64,000 nt of DNA from Rhizopus sp. PT2906 (GCA_025529335.1 JAMYHX010000026.1:124001-188000), one strand, 5' to 3'; positions 25,879 to 37,100 are shown, counted from the stretch's first letter. The notes: a model not told the origin generated them from the sequence alone. Translations and numbers: made by a program.

Positions 25879-26614
25879 TTGAAAAGTTTTGTTGACGACA
25901 TTATAAGTAGTGCTTGTAGCACTGATGTACGGTTCATTCTCTTATCGTCATCGATCCTCTTGTTGCAGAATAACAACAAAATTCATGCAACAATGATCCC
26001 ATTTTTCGATTTCCAGTTGTATGAAAACATTCGAAAGAATAATCTTGACGAATGGAACAATATTTCCAAATTTCCGAGGGAAGCGCTTCTTACGATAATT
26101 GATGTCGCAGAAAGTGTCCATGAAAGAAGCACTGGACGTGTTAATGCGGCTACATCAGTATCTGCGTTGGCAAGCACCATGGACGATGCGATGGACAAAA
26201 AACTTGCTGTATCGACATCGTAGCTTTTACAAAGCCTTCCGATGGAAGCAACACTAGATGAAGTGTCAGAAATTACGCTCATAACTCGCTATATTTTACC
26301 GGCTTTGCAGCCATTGTTTGACGATGACGACAGCAAAACACGCCTGGAATTCGCGTGCAGCGACCCTGCAAATATCGACGAACGATCGCCGATTTTTAAT
26401 GGCTGCCCTGACTTCACCATCACCGTATTCACACCTCAAACCAATGGCGGTATGAATGTTGGATGCGGTGAGGTGAAACGTTTCTCCATGGTAGGGAGCC
26501 ATTTCTTGGTCAACTGAGACTTTGTGAGGCTTGTGCTTTTTGGGAAACGCGCAATGGATAAACACAGCTTGGCAAGCACTTTGTGTGTGCATATTGTTAA
26601 TAAGTTCGTACTGG

Positions 26615-26645
<31 letters not shown>

Positions 26646-26828
26646 AGTTAAACTGAGTGTATTTTAATTGCTAGCGCCATATATGACATTCTATGCAATT
26701 CGATATCAATTTTAGAATTGCCAACATATATCACCATCTTTTCGAGGTTGAAAAAGGTGTTAGAGGCTTTCCAGTCTATGTGTTCCTTGACGCAGGTGAA
26801 TGAGCAACCTCTCATCTTGAAAGCGTGA
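25879..26828 (+). pseudogene. Decayed gene with a PD...ExK-like pattern
   Basis: One reading frame runs from about 25879 across an in-frame TAG (26221-26223) and a TGA (26515-26517), with protein-like sequence on both sides of each: LITRYILPALQPLFDDDDSK, FNGCPDFTITVF, GCGEVKRFSM, then after the TGA DFVRLVLFGKRAMDKHSL. A 26-base A run at 26615-26640 follows. Protein-like sequence (ELPTYITIFSRLKKVLEAFQ) then resumes in another frame, to a stop at 26826-26828. The Pro-Asp-Phe...Gly-Glu-Val-Lys spacing fits the PD-(D/E)XK nuclease fold, but this is pattern only. Probably one member of a dispersed family; the homology should be searched. Not expected to make a functional protein. Confidence 0.6.
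26615..26640 (+). repeat. A26 homopolymer inside the decayed gene
   Basis: Run of 26 A that separates two segments of the decayed gene lying in different frames. It could be an expanded internal A tract or an insertion scar. Confidence 0.9.
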
Positions 26829-27359
26829 TTCTCTGTTGATAACAGATATTGTGTCTATATTTTGTACGTTAATAACAAAAGACACAAACACTTAAAATAA
26901 ATTCCAAAATAAATTCCTCCATAACATGTGCTTGTATATAAATGACTCAATTTAAACCAAGGCTTATTTTTATATCTGCATCAAGTGACATTATTTTTTG
27001 AGCCACACCAAGTTTCTAAAAAAGCGAATATATTTTCTGAAATGACTTTGTGTAAATATAAAGAGATGAAGTGCTACAATGGCTGTAAAAGCACAAGTTG
27101 GGCATAATGAATGATTGAACGATAAGCTGAAAAATGACGACGTAGTAACAAACAAGTATAATTGACACCATCTCCTTTTAATAAAGGGCATAAGGGAGAC
27201 AATAAGATACACAATTCTTCGAATGGTTTCATAAACGGATGCATAAAGATATTGATGGTTTTACAAAACTTGTACGTCATTTTGAGACACCCATTTGGTT
27301 GCACTCCGTTGCTTGAAATTATTTTCTTTTTTTCCATTTTTTATTTTCTTTCAGACAAA
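26829..27359. other. Intergenic region, promoter side of the B56 gene
   Basis: About 0.5 kb. A T-rich stretch (TTTTCTTTTTTTCC) directly precedes the start codon at 27360. No gene seen; small frames on both strands look random. Confidence 0.5.
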
Positions 27360-29601
27360 ATGATGAAGGGATTGAGGGGTGTCGTATGTTTATATATTAA
27401 GCTGTTGTACTCTATTTATTCATTAACTACTCTCTCATAGCTTTCCAGAAGCAGATCGCAACATAAAGAAAATAAAGCTTCTAATCGACAGATTAATAAT
27501 AGATCACAATCACACAACAAATCTCGACAAGTACAACATGAGTCAGTACAGAATGCAGTAACTACAGAACCATTGTCAAATAACGATGTATGTGTCAAAT
27601 AATACTCTATTTGTAATATTACTAAATTGCCCTTTCAAAAGCTTATACCTCGGCTTGGACGTTCAGCAGAAGTAACTAAACAGCTGTTAAGGGAGACTCC
27701 TAAAGATACGATTCCTCCTAACACGACTGGACCTCGTAGACAACGATCTTCCAGAGTATATCCTCTTCAAAGAAAGACAGATTTGGAAAAATCTCCCAAC
27801 TTTCATGGTTTGATTTATTTCATTACAAAGAGAATAATACTTTCTGACATGTACTCTCTTTTTTTATGCAGAAGTCCCGTCGTCAAGGAGACAAGAACTA
27901 TTCATCAAAAAATTGATTCAATGTCAAACCCTATTTGACTTTACTGATCCTTCGTCTGATTTAAAAAACAAAGATATCAAAAGACAGGAGCTACAAGAAA
28001 TGCTGGAATATGTGGCAACAACTAAAGGTGCTATCACTGACGCCATCTACCCAGAGATTGTTAAAATGGTATCATTGCTATAATGCTTTTTTCTTTAAAA
28101 AAAAAAAAGAAGGAATTAACAATATACAGTTTAGCGTAAATACTTTCCGTACGATATCGCCTCAGGCAGTACCAGTAAATGAGGTCTATGAGCCTGACGA
28201 GGAAGAGCCTGCACTTGAAACAGCCTGGCCACATCTTCAACTTGTCTATGAGTTATTCCTTCGCTTTGTTGAATCACCAGAGTTTAATCCTCAAGTTGCT
28301 AGAAAGCACATTGATCAAAAGTTTGTTCTTCAGGTATAACAATAACAACGATGCTCTGTTGCTCTTACTGATCAAATGTTAGCTACTGGAGTTATTTGAT
28401 AGTGAAGACCCACGAGAAAGAGACTTTTTAAAGACAATACTGCATAGAATATATGGCAAATTCTTAAACCTACGAGCCTTTATTCGTAGATCAATCCACA
28501 ATATATTCTTTCAGTTCATATATGAAACAGAACGATTTAACGGTATTGCTGAATTACTAGAGATACTTGGAAGGTAATACCTATTGCTCTGTTATCATAC
28601 AAGTCTCATCCATCTTTGCTAGTATTATCAATGGCTTTGCCTTACCGTTAAAGAAGGAACATAAAACTTTTCTTTTCCGAGTACTTATACCTTTGCATAA
28701 GCCTGCTTCTTTACCAGCCTATAGTCCACAATTAACCTACTGTGTTGTACAATTCATAGAAAAGGATCCAGAGCTTATTACCGATGTTATCAAAGGTCTG
28801 ATGCGATATTGGCCAAAAGTAAATAGCATAAAGGAAGTCATCTTTCTAACAGAGATAGAAGAGATTTTGGATGTTATTGATGCCTCGGACCTGGAATTAT
28901 TCATGATTCCTTTCTTTCAGAAAGTAGCTCAATGCGTCTGTAGCCCTCATTTTCAGGTATGTAGGATAAACTAGATGATGGCAAAGGTTGACTCTTGCTT
29001 TGTAGGTAGCAGAGCGGGCTCTGCACTTTTTTAATTACGACAATGTTATTCATGTACTCAATGATCATATTGAAGTCCTTATGCCTATTGTCTTTCCACC
29101 TTTATACAAGTACTCAAAGGAGCACTGGAACAAGACAATCCATGGACTTGCTTATAATGCATTACAGTTATTGATGAAGATCAATTCAAGTCTTTTTGAT
29201 GAATATGCAGAAAAATATAAAGATGAAGAGTAAGTCTATGAGATATTGAACAAAAATAGGAAGGAAACTAAAAGATTTAATACAGGGAGCCAAAAGAAAA
29301 GGTCAATGATAGAGCAACGCTATGGGATCAATTAAGAGATAAAGCAGCAAAAGGATGCTTATTGGATAATGATAACAAACAAATAGTAATAGACACCCAA
29401 ACAAGAAAATATCACCACATGTTGGAAACTTAATAATCTATTTAGAAACTGTTAGAAATAAGTTCCGAATCCAAGACGACACCGCCTTCAAAAGAAAATG
29501 TAGCCGAGCCTGTGATCGATAGTAATCATACTGTCTTTTTGGATCAGCGCGTAGGTCAGGCAAGTGATGACTCTGACAGCGACTCATGGCACAGCGTCTA
29601 G
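27360..29601 (+). CDS. RTS1: PP2A regulatory subunit B56 (PR61/B', Rts1 type)
   Basis: HEAT-like B' subunit that recruits substrates to protein phosphatase 2A. The basic, Gln/Ser/Asn-rich N-terminus comes from short exons (MMKGLRG, then SRSRSQHKENKASNRQ). The conserved core follows in order: LFIKKLIQCQTLFDFTDP, ETAWPHLQLVYELFLRFVES, QVARKHIDQKFVLQLLELFD, SEDPRERDFLKTILHRIYGK, FLNLRAFIRRSIHNIFFQF, ALPLKKEHKTFLFRVLIPLH, FIEKDPELITDVIKGLMRYW, SVKEV-like NSIKEVIFLTEIEEILDVID, ERALHFFNYDNVIHVLNDH, YSKEHWNKTIHGLAYNALQL. It ends Asp-Ser-Asp-Ser-Trp-His-Ser-Val. About eleven exons with introns of roughly 45-80 nt. Start chosen as the ATG after the T-rich leader; the poorly conserved N-terminus makes it less sure than the core. 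Confidence 0.94.
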
Positions 29602-29755
29602 TCTTTATGGCGTCATAGAAACAATCACGACTGTTGGTTGATTTGGAGTTTATTTAAGCAGCTAATATTCATAGAGAAACAAAAGTACACGTATTGTTTA
29701 TCTTATACCACGGTAAATAAATCAGTTTTATTGTTTGTTTATCCACAAAAAGATG

Positions 29756-30861
29756 TTATGAAACAGTGCTATCCTGCACAGGAGCAGTTTTTCTTAATTT
29801 TACAAGAAATGCTGTATGACCCTTCACATCCCAGTTCTTGGGTCGACAAATCCAAGTGTGAGGTTTAACAGGCTCATCATTTTGTTTTTCATTGGCGTCA
29901 TTCAATAAGCTTCTTATATAAGTTGCCTTCACTTCCCATTCTTTCCAAGCAACTTCTAAGCAGTCCTCCAAGACGAGTGGCACATCTCGTATGAATTCAA
30001 CCAAGGATAGTACTTGTGTCATGTTGGGTAAATAACAAACAATAAAGCGATCATTTTTAAGATATGGTAATATCTTGGGAATTTCATCGCTTGGTTGTGG
30101 CATATCAAGTACAATTGCATCATACTCTTCTTTAGGTTCCATCATTTCCTGTAGTTTGTCTCCCAGAGAACCAACATGGAAGGAAACCACTGAAGCATAC
30201 TTTCCACGGGAATATCTCTGAACATGCGTCTGAGCAGTCTTTGAGTGTTCTTGACGTACATCAAATGTGTCCACCTTTCCTTCATGAGAGACAGCTTTGG
30301 CCAGATATAACGTAAGTGATCCGTTACCTGTACCTGCCTCTAGAACCTTATCACCCGGTTGAACATCTAGCATGTGTACCTACCTTTTATTAGAAAAGAT
30401 ACAATTGATATTCCAGAACTGATGCACTTACAATAGTACTAGCATCTTTGGGGTAAATGGGTGTGCATTTACGAGGAACATTCAAGACGTATCTAAATAT
30501 GGTTTTTAATACATGTATTTTTTTCCTTTTTTTTTTTTTTTTACTCTTGTAAAGTTGGAAAATGCGCCATGTACACTGTAGAGCCTAGTTTTTTGCTTTT
30601 TAGTCAAGCTTTTAAGTTTCAAAATAAATTACCTTTGTCTACAACTATACGTGATCTTGGCTTTTTACCAATAATACTTTCATGGCTTATACTTCCATCT
30701 GCAACTCCTCTTTGTCCATTAGAGCAAAGTGGACCGGTGAAAAAGATCTTGTTATTTTTCACATTACGTAGTATACAAAAGTCTCCTTCTTGAAAAGTTG
30801 AGAAACGACAAAGACCCTTTAGAATGACAGGTGACAACTTCTTTTGACTGGTTCTAAACAT
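29756..30861 (-). CDS. tRNA (adenine58-N1)-methyltransferase, TRM61-like, probably mitochondrial
   Basis: Class I SAM-dependent methyltransferase that makes m1A in tRNA. Exon 1 (30861 to about 30634) starts MFRTSQKKLSPVILKGLCRF, a basic, acid-free leader typical of mitochondrial import, followed by FQEGDFCILR and HESIIGKKPRSRIVVDKG. A short exon gives VYMAHFPTLQE; the next gives YVLNVPRKCTPIYPKDAST, the family's substrate-entry motif. The last exon has the SAM-binding VHMLDVQPGDKVLEAGTGNG, the catalytic-region EEYDAIVLDMPQP, and FIVCYLPNMTQVLSLVEF. About 285 residues. It resembles the single-protein TRMT61B-like branch rather than the nuclear Trm6-Trm61 partner, judged by the leader and NVPRKCTPIYP motif; this is an inference. 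Divergent from LCMT1 across 158 bp. Confidence 0.85.
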
Positions 30862-31019
30862 GATCTAAAGTGTGTTTCAATGAGGCATAAGAAGTGGCTT
30901 TTATTTTTTATTTTCCCTCTCCCCCCCCCTAGTCCAGCGCGGCATATGAAGAAGGGACATATTTTTCAATTTAAAATATATATAAACCATGTACAGCATA
31001 AACCAAGAGGATTGTCAAG
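30862..31019. promoter_or_regulatory. 158-bp divergent promoter (TRM61-like / LCMT1)
   Basis: The whole spacer between two divergent ATGs. It holds a C9 run with a GC-rich patch (about 30920-30945) set in AT-rich DNA, and TATATATAA-like sequence near 30978. It must carry both promoters; the arrangement implies shared control but does not prove it. Confidence 0.6.
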
Positions 31020-32263
31020 ATGATATTGTCAGAGGAACCAATGACGATGCTACCATCAGTCGACAGTAATTATTCTACTTTATGCAATACATGGACTGAC
31101 TCGTTTATTAGGTCAGCAGCGGCTCTTCAATATTTACAAGACCCTTTTGTAAAGTTGTTTGTGAAGAAACCCATCAGACGTTCGCCCATCATCAACAGAG
31201 GTGAGTTTTTCAACAATGACTTGAATGACCCTTTATTAAAAGAATCAAGGTACATTTATTCGTAACTATGCTTTGGATTCACTTGTTTGTCAGTTCCTGG
31301 CTTCTCCAGGGCCAAAGAAACAAATTGTCTCTTTAGGAGCTGGATTTGACACACGCTACTTCAACCTAAAAGTAATAACAGTATATCTGTATAAACTTGA
31401 TTTCTCATCATTATTACATATATATCTTTTAGTCTGGAAACCTAAAGGCCAATAATGTTGACCTTATTGACAACTTATCCTGCTATTTTGAAATCGATTT
31501 TGGACAAACAACAACAAAGAAAGCAATGACTATCAAAAGACATGCCAATCTACACAAGCTTATTGATCGTGAAGGCAATATCAAGATTGAAAAAGGTGGT
31601 ATGGATTTGAAGAGCAAAGACTATTGTTTATTAAGCGGAGATCTCAGAGATTGGTCTGCGGTTTCTCAGCGTTTGATAGAGTCTGGACTAGACCTTGGGT
31701 ATATATATATATATGCATTGAAGGTGTCATCATCACGCTTTATTTATATTATTTATGCAGTGCTCCAACGCTTTTTATATCTGAATGTGTGTTTATCTAC
31801 TTGGACCCTGAAGATTCAGACAACATTCTCAGATGGATTACAGATAATATGATCAATACGATGTTTGTGTTATATGAACAAATTAAACCTGATGATGCGT
31901 TTGGCAAAATGATGATAAAGAACTTAAAGAGCAGAAATATTGAATTGAAAGGCATCTATCAGTTTCCCGAACTGGAGGATCAAAAGAAGAGGTTTATAGA
32001 TTATGGATGGCAAGACGCCACTGCAATTGATATCAACACAGTGCATGATAAATGTACAAGTAAAGAAGAATTGGCCAGGTATGTTCCGCAAATGTATACA
32101 AATAGAGTTAAATATAAAACTACTTTTCAGAATTGCGAAAATAGAAATCTTGGATGAATTGGAAGAATGGCGAATGCTTTCTGCACACTATTGCATAGCT
32201 TGGGCATACAAAACAAAGGATTTCATACAACCATTTTCCAATATCAAGCTTAGTGAACAATAA
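31020..32263 (+). CDS. PPM1: Leucine carboxyl methyltransferase of PP2A (LCMT1/Ppm1)
   Basis: Methylates the C-terminal Leu of the PP2A catalytic subunit, which favours docking of B-type subunits. Exon 1 ends DPFVKLFVKKPIRRSPIINR; exon 2 reads GTFIRNYALDSLVCQFL, then the SAM-binding KKQIVSLGAGFDTRYFNLK. Exon 3 gives YCLLSGDLRDW; exon 4 begins APTLFISECVFIYLDPED, the LCMT hallmark, and holds MIKNLKSRNIELKG; exon 5 carries LDELEEWRMLSAHYCIAWAY. All junctions keep frame (introns about 31202-31250, 31373-31431, 31700-31760 and 32079-32130). About 325 residues, the normal size. In the same 32 kb lie two PP2A B-subunit genes. Confidence 0.94.
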
Positions 32264-32357
32264 AGGAAGGGGGGAGTTTGTTTATGCGTCTTGAGTGTGA
32301 CTTGGTTTTGATGACTATAAAAAAGTGGAAAGACTAGCTTTTTCCTATAATCTAATC

Positions 32358-32894
32358 ATGTCACAAGTTTTGCCAATCGACAAAAAGCAGCTTCGTGCTT
32401 GCTTATTATGTTCACTTATAAAGGTTTATAAAGAATACAAGATTATTTGGATTTATTTCTAAATCAACCAATGAAAACATGTAATTATAGAATGCATCTC
32501 AATTTAGAGCCAATGGTTGTGAAAACTGTGACGAAATACTGCAGATGAGAGGAAGTATGGATCGTGTTATAGAATGTACAAGCTCCAAGTTTGAAGGGTA
32601 GGATAACAATATTTATCTATATGCATGATTTTTATATTTCTATATTTATATATAGTTTCATAGCCATGATGAACCCAAAAGAAAGTTGGGTTGGCAGGTG
32701 GCAACGCATAGGTATTTACCAAACATTCGCAATATAAATATAAAAAGGATTAAATATTATCATCATATGCAGATAAATTTACAAGAGGATTATATGCAAT
32801 TCGTGTGTATGGAAGAATACCAGAGGATGTAGAAGATGATTTGGCAAGGCGTGGTATTCCATATAAACCCAGAGATGGAAGTATGGCTGATTAA
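32358..32894 (+). CDS. SPT4: Transcription elongation factor Spt4
   Basis: Small zinc-ribbon subunit of Spt4-Spt5 (DSIF), which rides on RNA polymerase II and aids processivity. Four exons, too short to show as long frames: MSQVLPIDKKQLRACLLC.. (32358-32423), NASQFRANGCENCDE.. (from 32491), FIAMMNPKESWVGRWQRI, and DKFTRGLYAIRVYGRIPED. The zinc ligands are the CLLC pair in exon 1 and the CENC pair in exon 2. The NPKESWVGRWQRI block is diagnostic. About 115 residues, as in the family. The start lies only 94 bp after the LCMT1 stop, so its promoter must be very short or overlap the upstream gene. Confidence 0.94.
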
Positions 32895-32991
32895 ACAAGA
32901 GAAATACCCCGAGAATGAAGAGAACGTCTTTTTATTATATTATTATGATGGTTAATGTTCAAAATAAAGAAAAAAAAAGAAAAGAGAGAAA

Positions 32992-34167
32992 TCAACAATG
33001 AACAGATTCAGTAGAATTAGTATTTTCTTTGGTAGTAGTAGTAGTAGTAGTAGTACTTGTATTGGTATTGTCATCATGGTGATGGTGGTGATGATGATGA
33101 TGATGATGTGGATGAGCAGGAGAAACAGGGGGAGGAGGAGAATGTGAACTGATTGAAGTATCGCCAGGATGCTGCCAACCAAAGAGCGATGAATTAGAAG
33201 AGTTTGTGGATTTTGTGTTATTATCACGGACAAATTCAACCAATGTAAATGGTTCAGGATGCATAAACTGTGGAGCGGATGGTTCTGTATATTTTGAGCC
33301 TCGTCTTTCGTGTGTCTTTTTATGCTGAGTTAAATTATCAGATCTTGAAAATGCTTTGAAGCAGCCAGGAAAAGTACATTTAAATGGCTGCTCATGGGTA
33401 TGAATTCTCATATGTCTTTTGAGATGCTCTAATCGACGAAATCTTCTATCGCAATTTGGATGATCACATGCATGAGGTTTTCTGGCTTCCTCTTCACACT
33501 GATTATTAATACTGTTGCTATTATTGCTATTATTATAGACAAAATTGACCTGTTGCTTGGGTGGTGAAGGAGTAGGGAGAAGAGGGTAATTACCATAGTA
33601 GTGTTGATCTTGCTGTGGCAAAATGCTTATGCCTTGTTGAACGGGCATTCTTTCTTCCTTGATTAAAATATCTTGTTTTTGCTTAAACGCCTTCTTTTCA
33701 TGAGTACGATAATGTGCATGGAAATTATCAGATCGACTAAATCGTTTCCCACATCCAGGATAAGGGCATAAATGAGGTCTTTCACCCGTATGAACCAACA
33801 TATGTCTCTTGAGATGTTCATATCTTTTAAAGCTCCAAGAACAATCAGGATAAGTACATGCATGTTTATTCTGTCTGGTGGGCTGTTTTCTAGTAGTAGT
33901 AACCCTTGGTTGTTGCTCTTGTTCTTGTTGCTGCTGCTGTTGATTCATATTTTGATGTTGCATTGAGGGATGACTTATCCAATGATGATAGTCTATTGAA
34001 TATCTATAAGAATAACTGAGATCAGTTGAATGCCTTTTGTCAAATGGGTGTTGTTGAGAGAGCGCAGGAGTGAGAGGCGGTGAAAGGACTGAATCTGAAT
34101 GGGAATTAATGTTTGACGAAAGAGGGCATCTTCTTATATCCATACAGTAGTTGTTTGTTGAATTCAT
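32992..34167 (-). CDS. C2H2 zinc-finger transcription factor (two pairs of fingers)
   Basis: Intronless 391-residue nuclear DNA-binding protein. Four C2H2 fingers come in two tandem pairs: residues about 102-158 (CTYPDCSWSFKRYEHLKRH, CPYPGCGKRFSRSDNFHAH) and about 233-289 (CDHPNCDRRFRRLEHLKRH, CTFPGCFKAFSRSDNLTQH). Each pair is linked by an HTGERP- or HTHEQP-type linker. The near-repeat of finger order (EHLKRH then SRSDN) suggests internal duplication of a two-finger unit. Elsewhere there are Gln, His and Thr runs, the last two in the C-terminal 40 residues. It resembles the stress or morphogenesis factors of the Msn2/Con7/Rsv type, but I cannot assign an ortholog. The upstream flank is a strong purine tract on the coding strand. 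Confidence 0.9.
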   Translation of the reverse strand: MNSTNNYCMDIRRCPLSSNINSHSDSVLSPPLTPALSQQHPFDKRHSTDLSYSYRYSIDYHHWISHPSMQHQNMNQQQQQQEQEQQPRVTTTRKQPTRQNKHACTYPDCSWSFKRYEHLKRHMLVHTGERPHLCPYPGCGKRFSRSDNFHAHYRTHEKKAFKQKQDILIKEERMPVQQGISILPQQDQHYYGNYPLLPTPSPPKQQVNFVYNNSNNSNSINNQCEEEARKPHACDHPNCDRRFRRLEHLKRHMRIHTHEQPFKCTFPGCFKAFSRSDNLTQHKKTHERRGSKYTEPSAPQFMHPEPFTLVEFVRDNNTKSTNSSNSSLFGWQHPGDTSISSHSPPPPVSPAHPHHHHHHHHHHHDDNTNTSTTTTTTTTKENTNSTESVHC

Positions 34168-37100
34168 TGAAAAATATAAAAAGAAAAAGGGGAAACAAAA
34201 AGCTGAAAGATGCTTTATTAAATAAAGATTATTTTAATAGAAACAGCCCTTTTATGGTTATATTGAAAGTTTTTTTTTTCTTTCTTTCTATTCAACTGCT
34301 TTTGCATGAGATAAATTCTAAACAAATCTTATAAAGAAATTATATGAAAAAAGTTGATCTCCCTAAACTCTAATTTTGAGACTTGGCCTCCTTAAATCTT
34401 ATACCCCCCCCTTCGTCATTTCATTCACGTTTTTTATGTTTATAGACAATAATACCCTTTTTAGCCCCCTTTTTTTCTTTTCTCTCTTTCTTTTATTCCC
34501 CCCTTTATCCTTTATGGATCTACCTTCTTCCAATATAGTAGTTTACCGACTCCCTAATCTTTTACTATTCTTCCCCCTTTCCATCCCTCTCTCTCTCTCA
34601 CTTTTTTCTCCTTTTCCCTCTTTTTTTATATAGCATTTACAGTGTTTCCCAAAAGCAACGTTGCTATCCAATGAAAATCAATGCTATTTCGCGAATGTAC
34701 ACGTTACACACCACAATGATAAACACTTTTATGCCTCTACAAATACGAGTAGTCTACTAACACAGAGCGAGATTGAGGATTTATATTTGCAAATGCTTGA
34801 AATGCCCAAACTATGAGAGACAGGATAGCTTCCAAACCTGCATCTCGTTGTTCTTTTAGCTTCAGGGCCCAAATCTATGCTAAACATGATCGTAAGAAAA
34901 TAACCTTATTCAAACATTTGAGAGATATGCAAAGAATTTTTCTGAGGATTATGTTAACCCCTCACGTCCATCAATGACATATCTAACCAAAACAATTGTG
35001 ATTATTGGGCATTTCAACAAAGGGCATCTGTCAAGCTATCTACAATTCTTGTGAAACACAGACACAATGCACTGATCCAATGCAAGGTTTTTGAACACCT
35101 GAAATGAGACAAGTGGTCGTATTTTCAGGTAAAAAGAGTGTTGAAATAGTTTACAAGACTCTATTGGCAGAGTGATATCACATTAGTAACCTGTACAACA
35201 AAATGAAAGTAGTACACATAATATCTTTAATTTTTTTCTTTTTTGTACATTTGGAAGTTGTTGTCCATTTTAAATCAAGATATGACTCAATTGATAAGAC
35301 ATTCCAGAGAATTTCGTGCAATCGTTAGCAGCAGCCAGAGGAGTAAAATGTATTATATGCCTTGATTTATTTATTGATAAAGAAGTTGTGCTCAGTTTTC
35401 CGATTGCATTCAATTTGAGTGTAAAAGCGTCCTTGGATTCCTTTGATACGTCGTCTTGATCTCCTTGCATCGATTTCACCTCCTTGTTACGTTAACATAT
35501 TTATTAAATATGTGATCGTCTACAACGTTTCAGATATTAGAACTGTGAAGCGTCATGTTGATGATCAAATTAATCATTGGACGACGTTCTTTTTCTTTTT
35601 GATATGATGCGCATTGCAGCTATTTCGAAAATAAATAAATACATTGTTATGCGTGCTTGTTTATTAGCAAACAATTTGTTTATGACTCAGGAATGTCTTT
35701 GTTTGAATATCGATCAGCTTGAATGTAGTTAAATCGATACCTTTCTTTATTTCCTTGTGTGGTCCAATCAATGAACTTACAGTTGTATATAATTACTCAA
35801 TGGTCATGTCATATATGTGAATTTTAACATGTCCTGCACAAATTACAGATAAGAAATATGAAACATATCAATTATGGGTATGTATATGGGTATAGCTTGC
35901 AGAGATATACTCTGATAGTCTTTTATGATATATCTAACAAAACAGTGATATCACAGAGCGAGTGCAGAGAGCACAGCTTTTGTTTAGGATCTCCCTTTCC
36001 TTTAAAAGTCAAATGCTCTTACCTTGGCTATACATATTACTTTACGTACACCTTTTAAAGAGCGACTCTGTTTGAATTGACATTCCAGCTCTGCAATCTA
36101 GACAAGATAACTAGATATCGACTAAAAGAAAAGGGATGGTGTGTAATATACTACAAAATCTACAGTGCTATCATATTGAGTTAATAAGCTGTCTTAGCCC
36201 TTCCTTTTTCTTTCTTTTAAGGTAGTGTGGGGTCACGCTTTGGCCCCCTATAAAGGGAGTCTGCCGCCGCTCTTGACTCAATTGATCGTTTGTGCCTTCG
36301 AAAGGAGTTTTGTGTGCTTGGCGCGGGATCAGAAATTCATTCAGTTTCCAGGCTCCCTATAGCCAAGTGGCGTTGAATTGATTGTTAAAGGGAAAATAAA
36401 AACATAATTAGAATAGAGCGCCCCTGCGTTCATTGTAATACATGAATATAAGTCGAGTGTTTAGATTGTTTTGATACATTGACTTTTAAATATAGAATAT
36501 TTGTTAAAATCATGACAACATTTCAACCCGTGATTGATAACTTTATTTAATTTCATAAGGGGGAAAAAGTAAGAAGTGGCAGAATATTTGCTTACAGGTT
36601 TATTCTTCTGGGTTATGACAAAAGCTCCTTGAATTCCCTTTAAAGCAACATACAGTAAACAGGTTTCTTAAGGGGGTAGAAGAAGACTTGAAAATATCAG
36701 GCGATTTAAACTTTTGAGAATTTATCACATTATCGTTTTTAAAACAATGTCCCCCTTAAAGAAAATGAGATCGACAAGGTATTAAATTAGAATCAATCAA
36801 CAAAAACTTTTATCAGCAAGATACTACATCCTTGGTAAAGTCAAAGAAGTATGAATGCCTTTTCAATTAGAGATTAACCAATCATCTATTCCTTTAAATG
36901 TCTTTAAATGAACTATAAATCTACTCTAAAAGAAAACGAGGGCTAGTAGAATTGATATAATTCATTTAATTCGAACTTAAACTTCATGTAAATTTAAATA
37001 AAGGGGGGGATGTTGTAAAATAATATTGGAACAATGAAATATTGAGCATTTCGTAAAATGGAAGTAAAAGATTCCTAAAATGAGAATGACTCCCTCTTTT

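Noticed and set aside
36215..36420. Spliceosomal snRNA gene
   Set aside because: None of the conserved U1, U2, U4, U5 or U6 sequence blocks are present.
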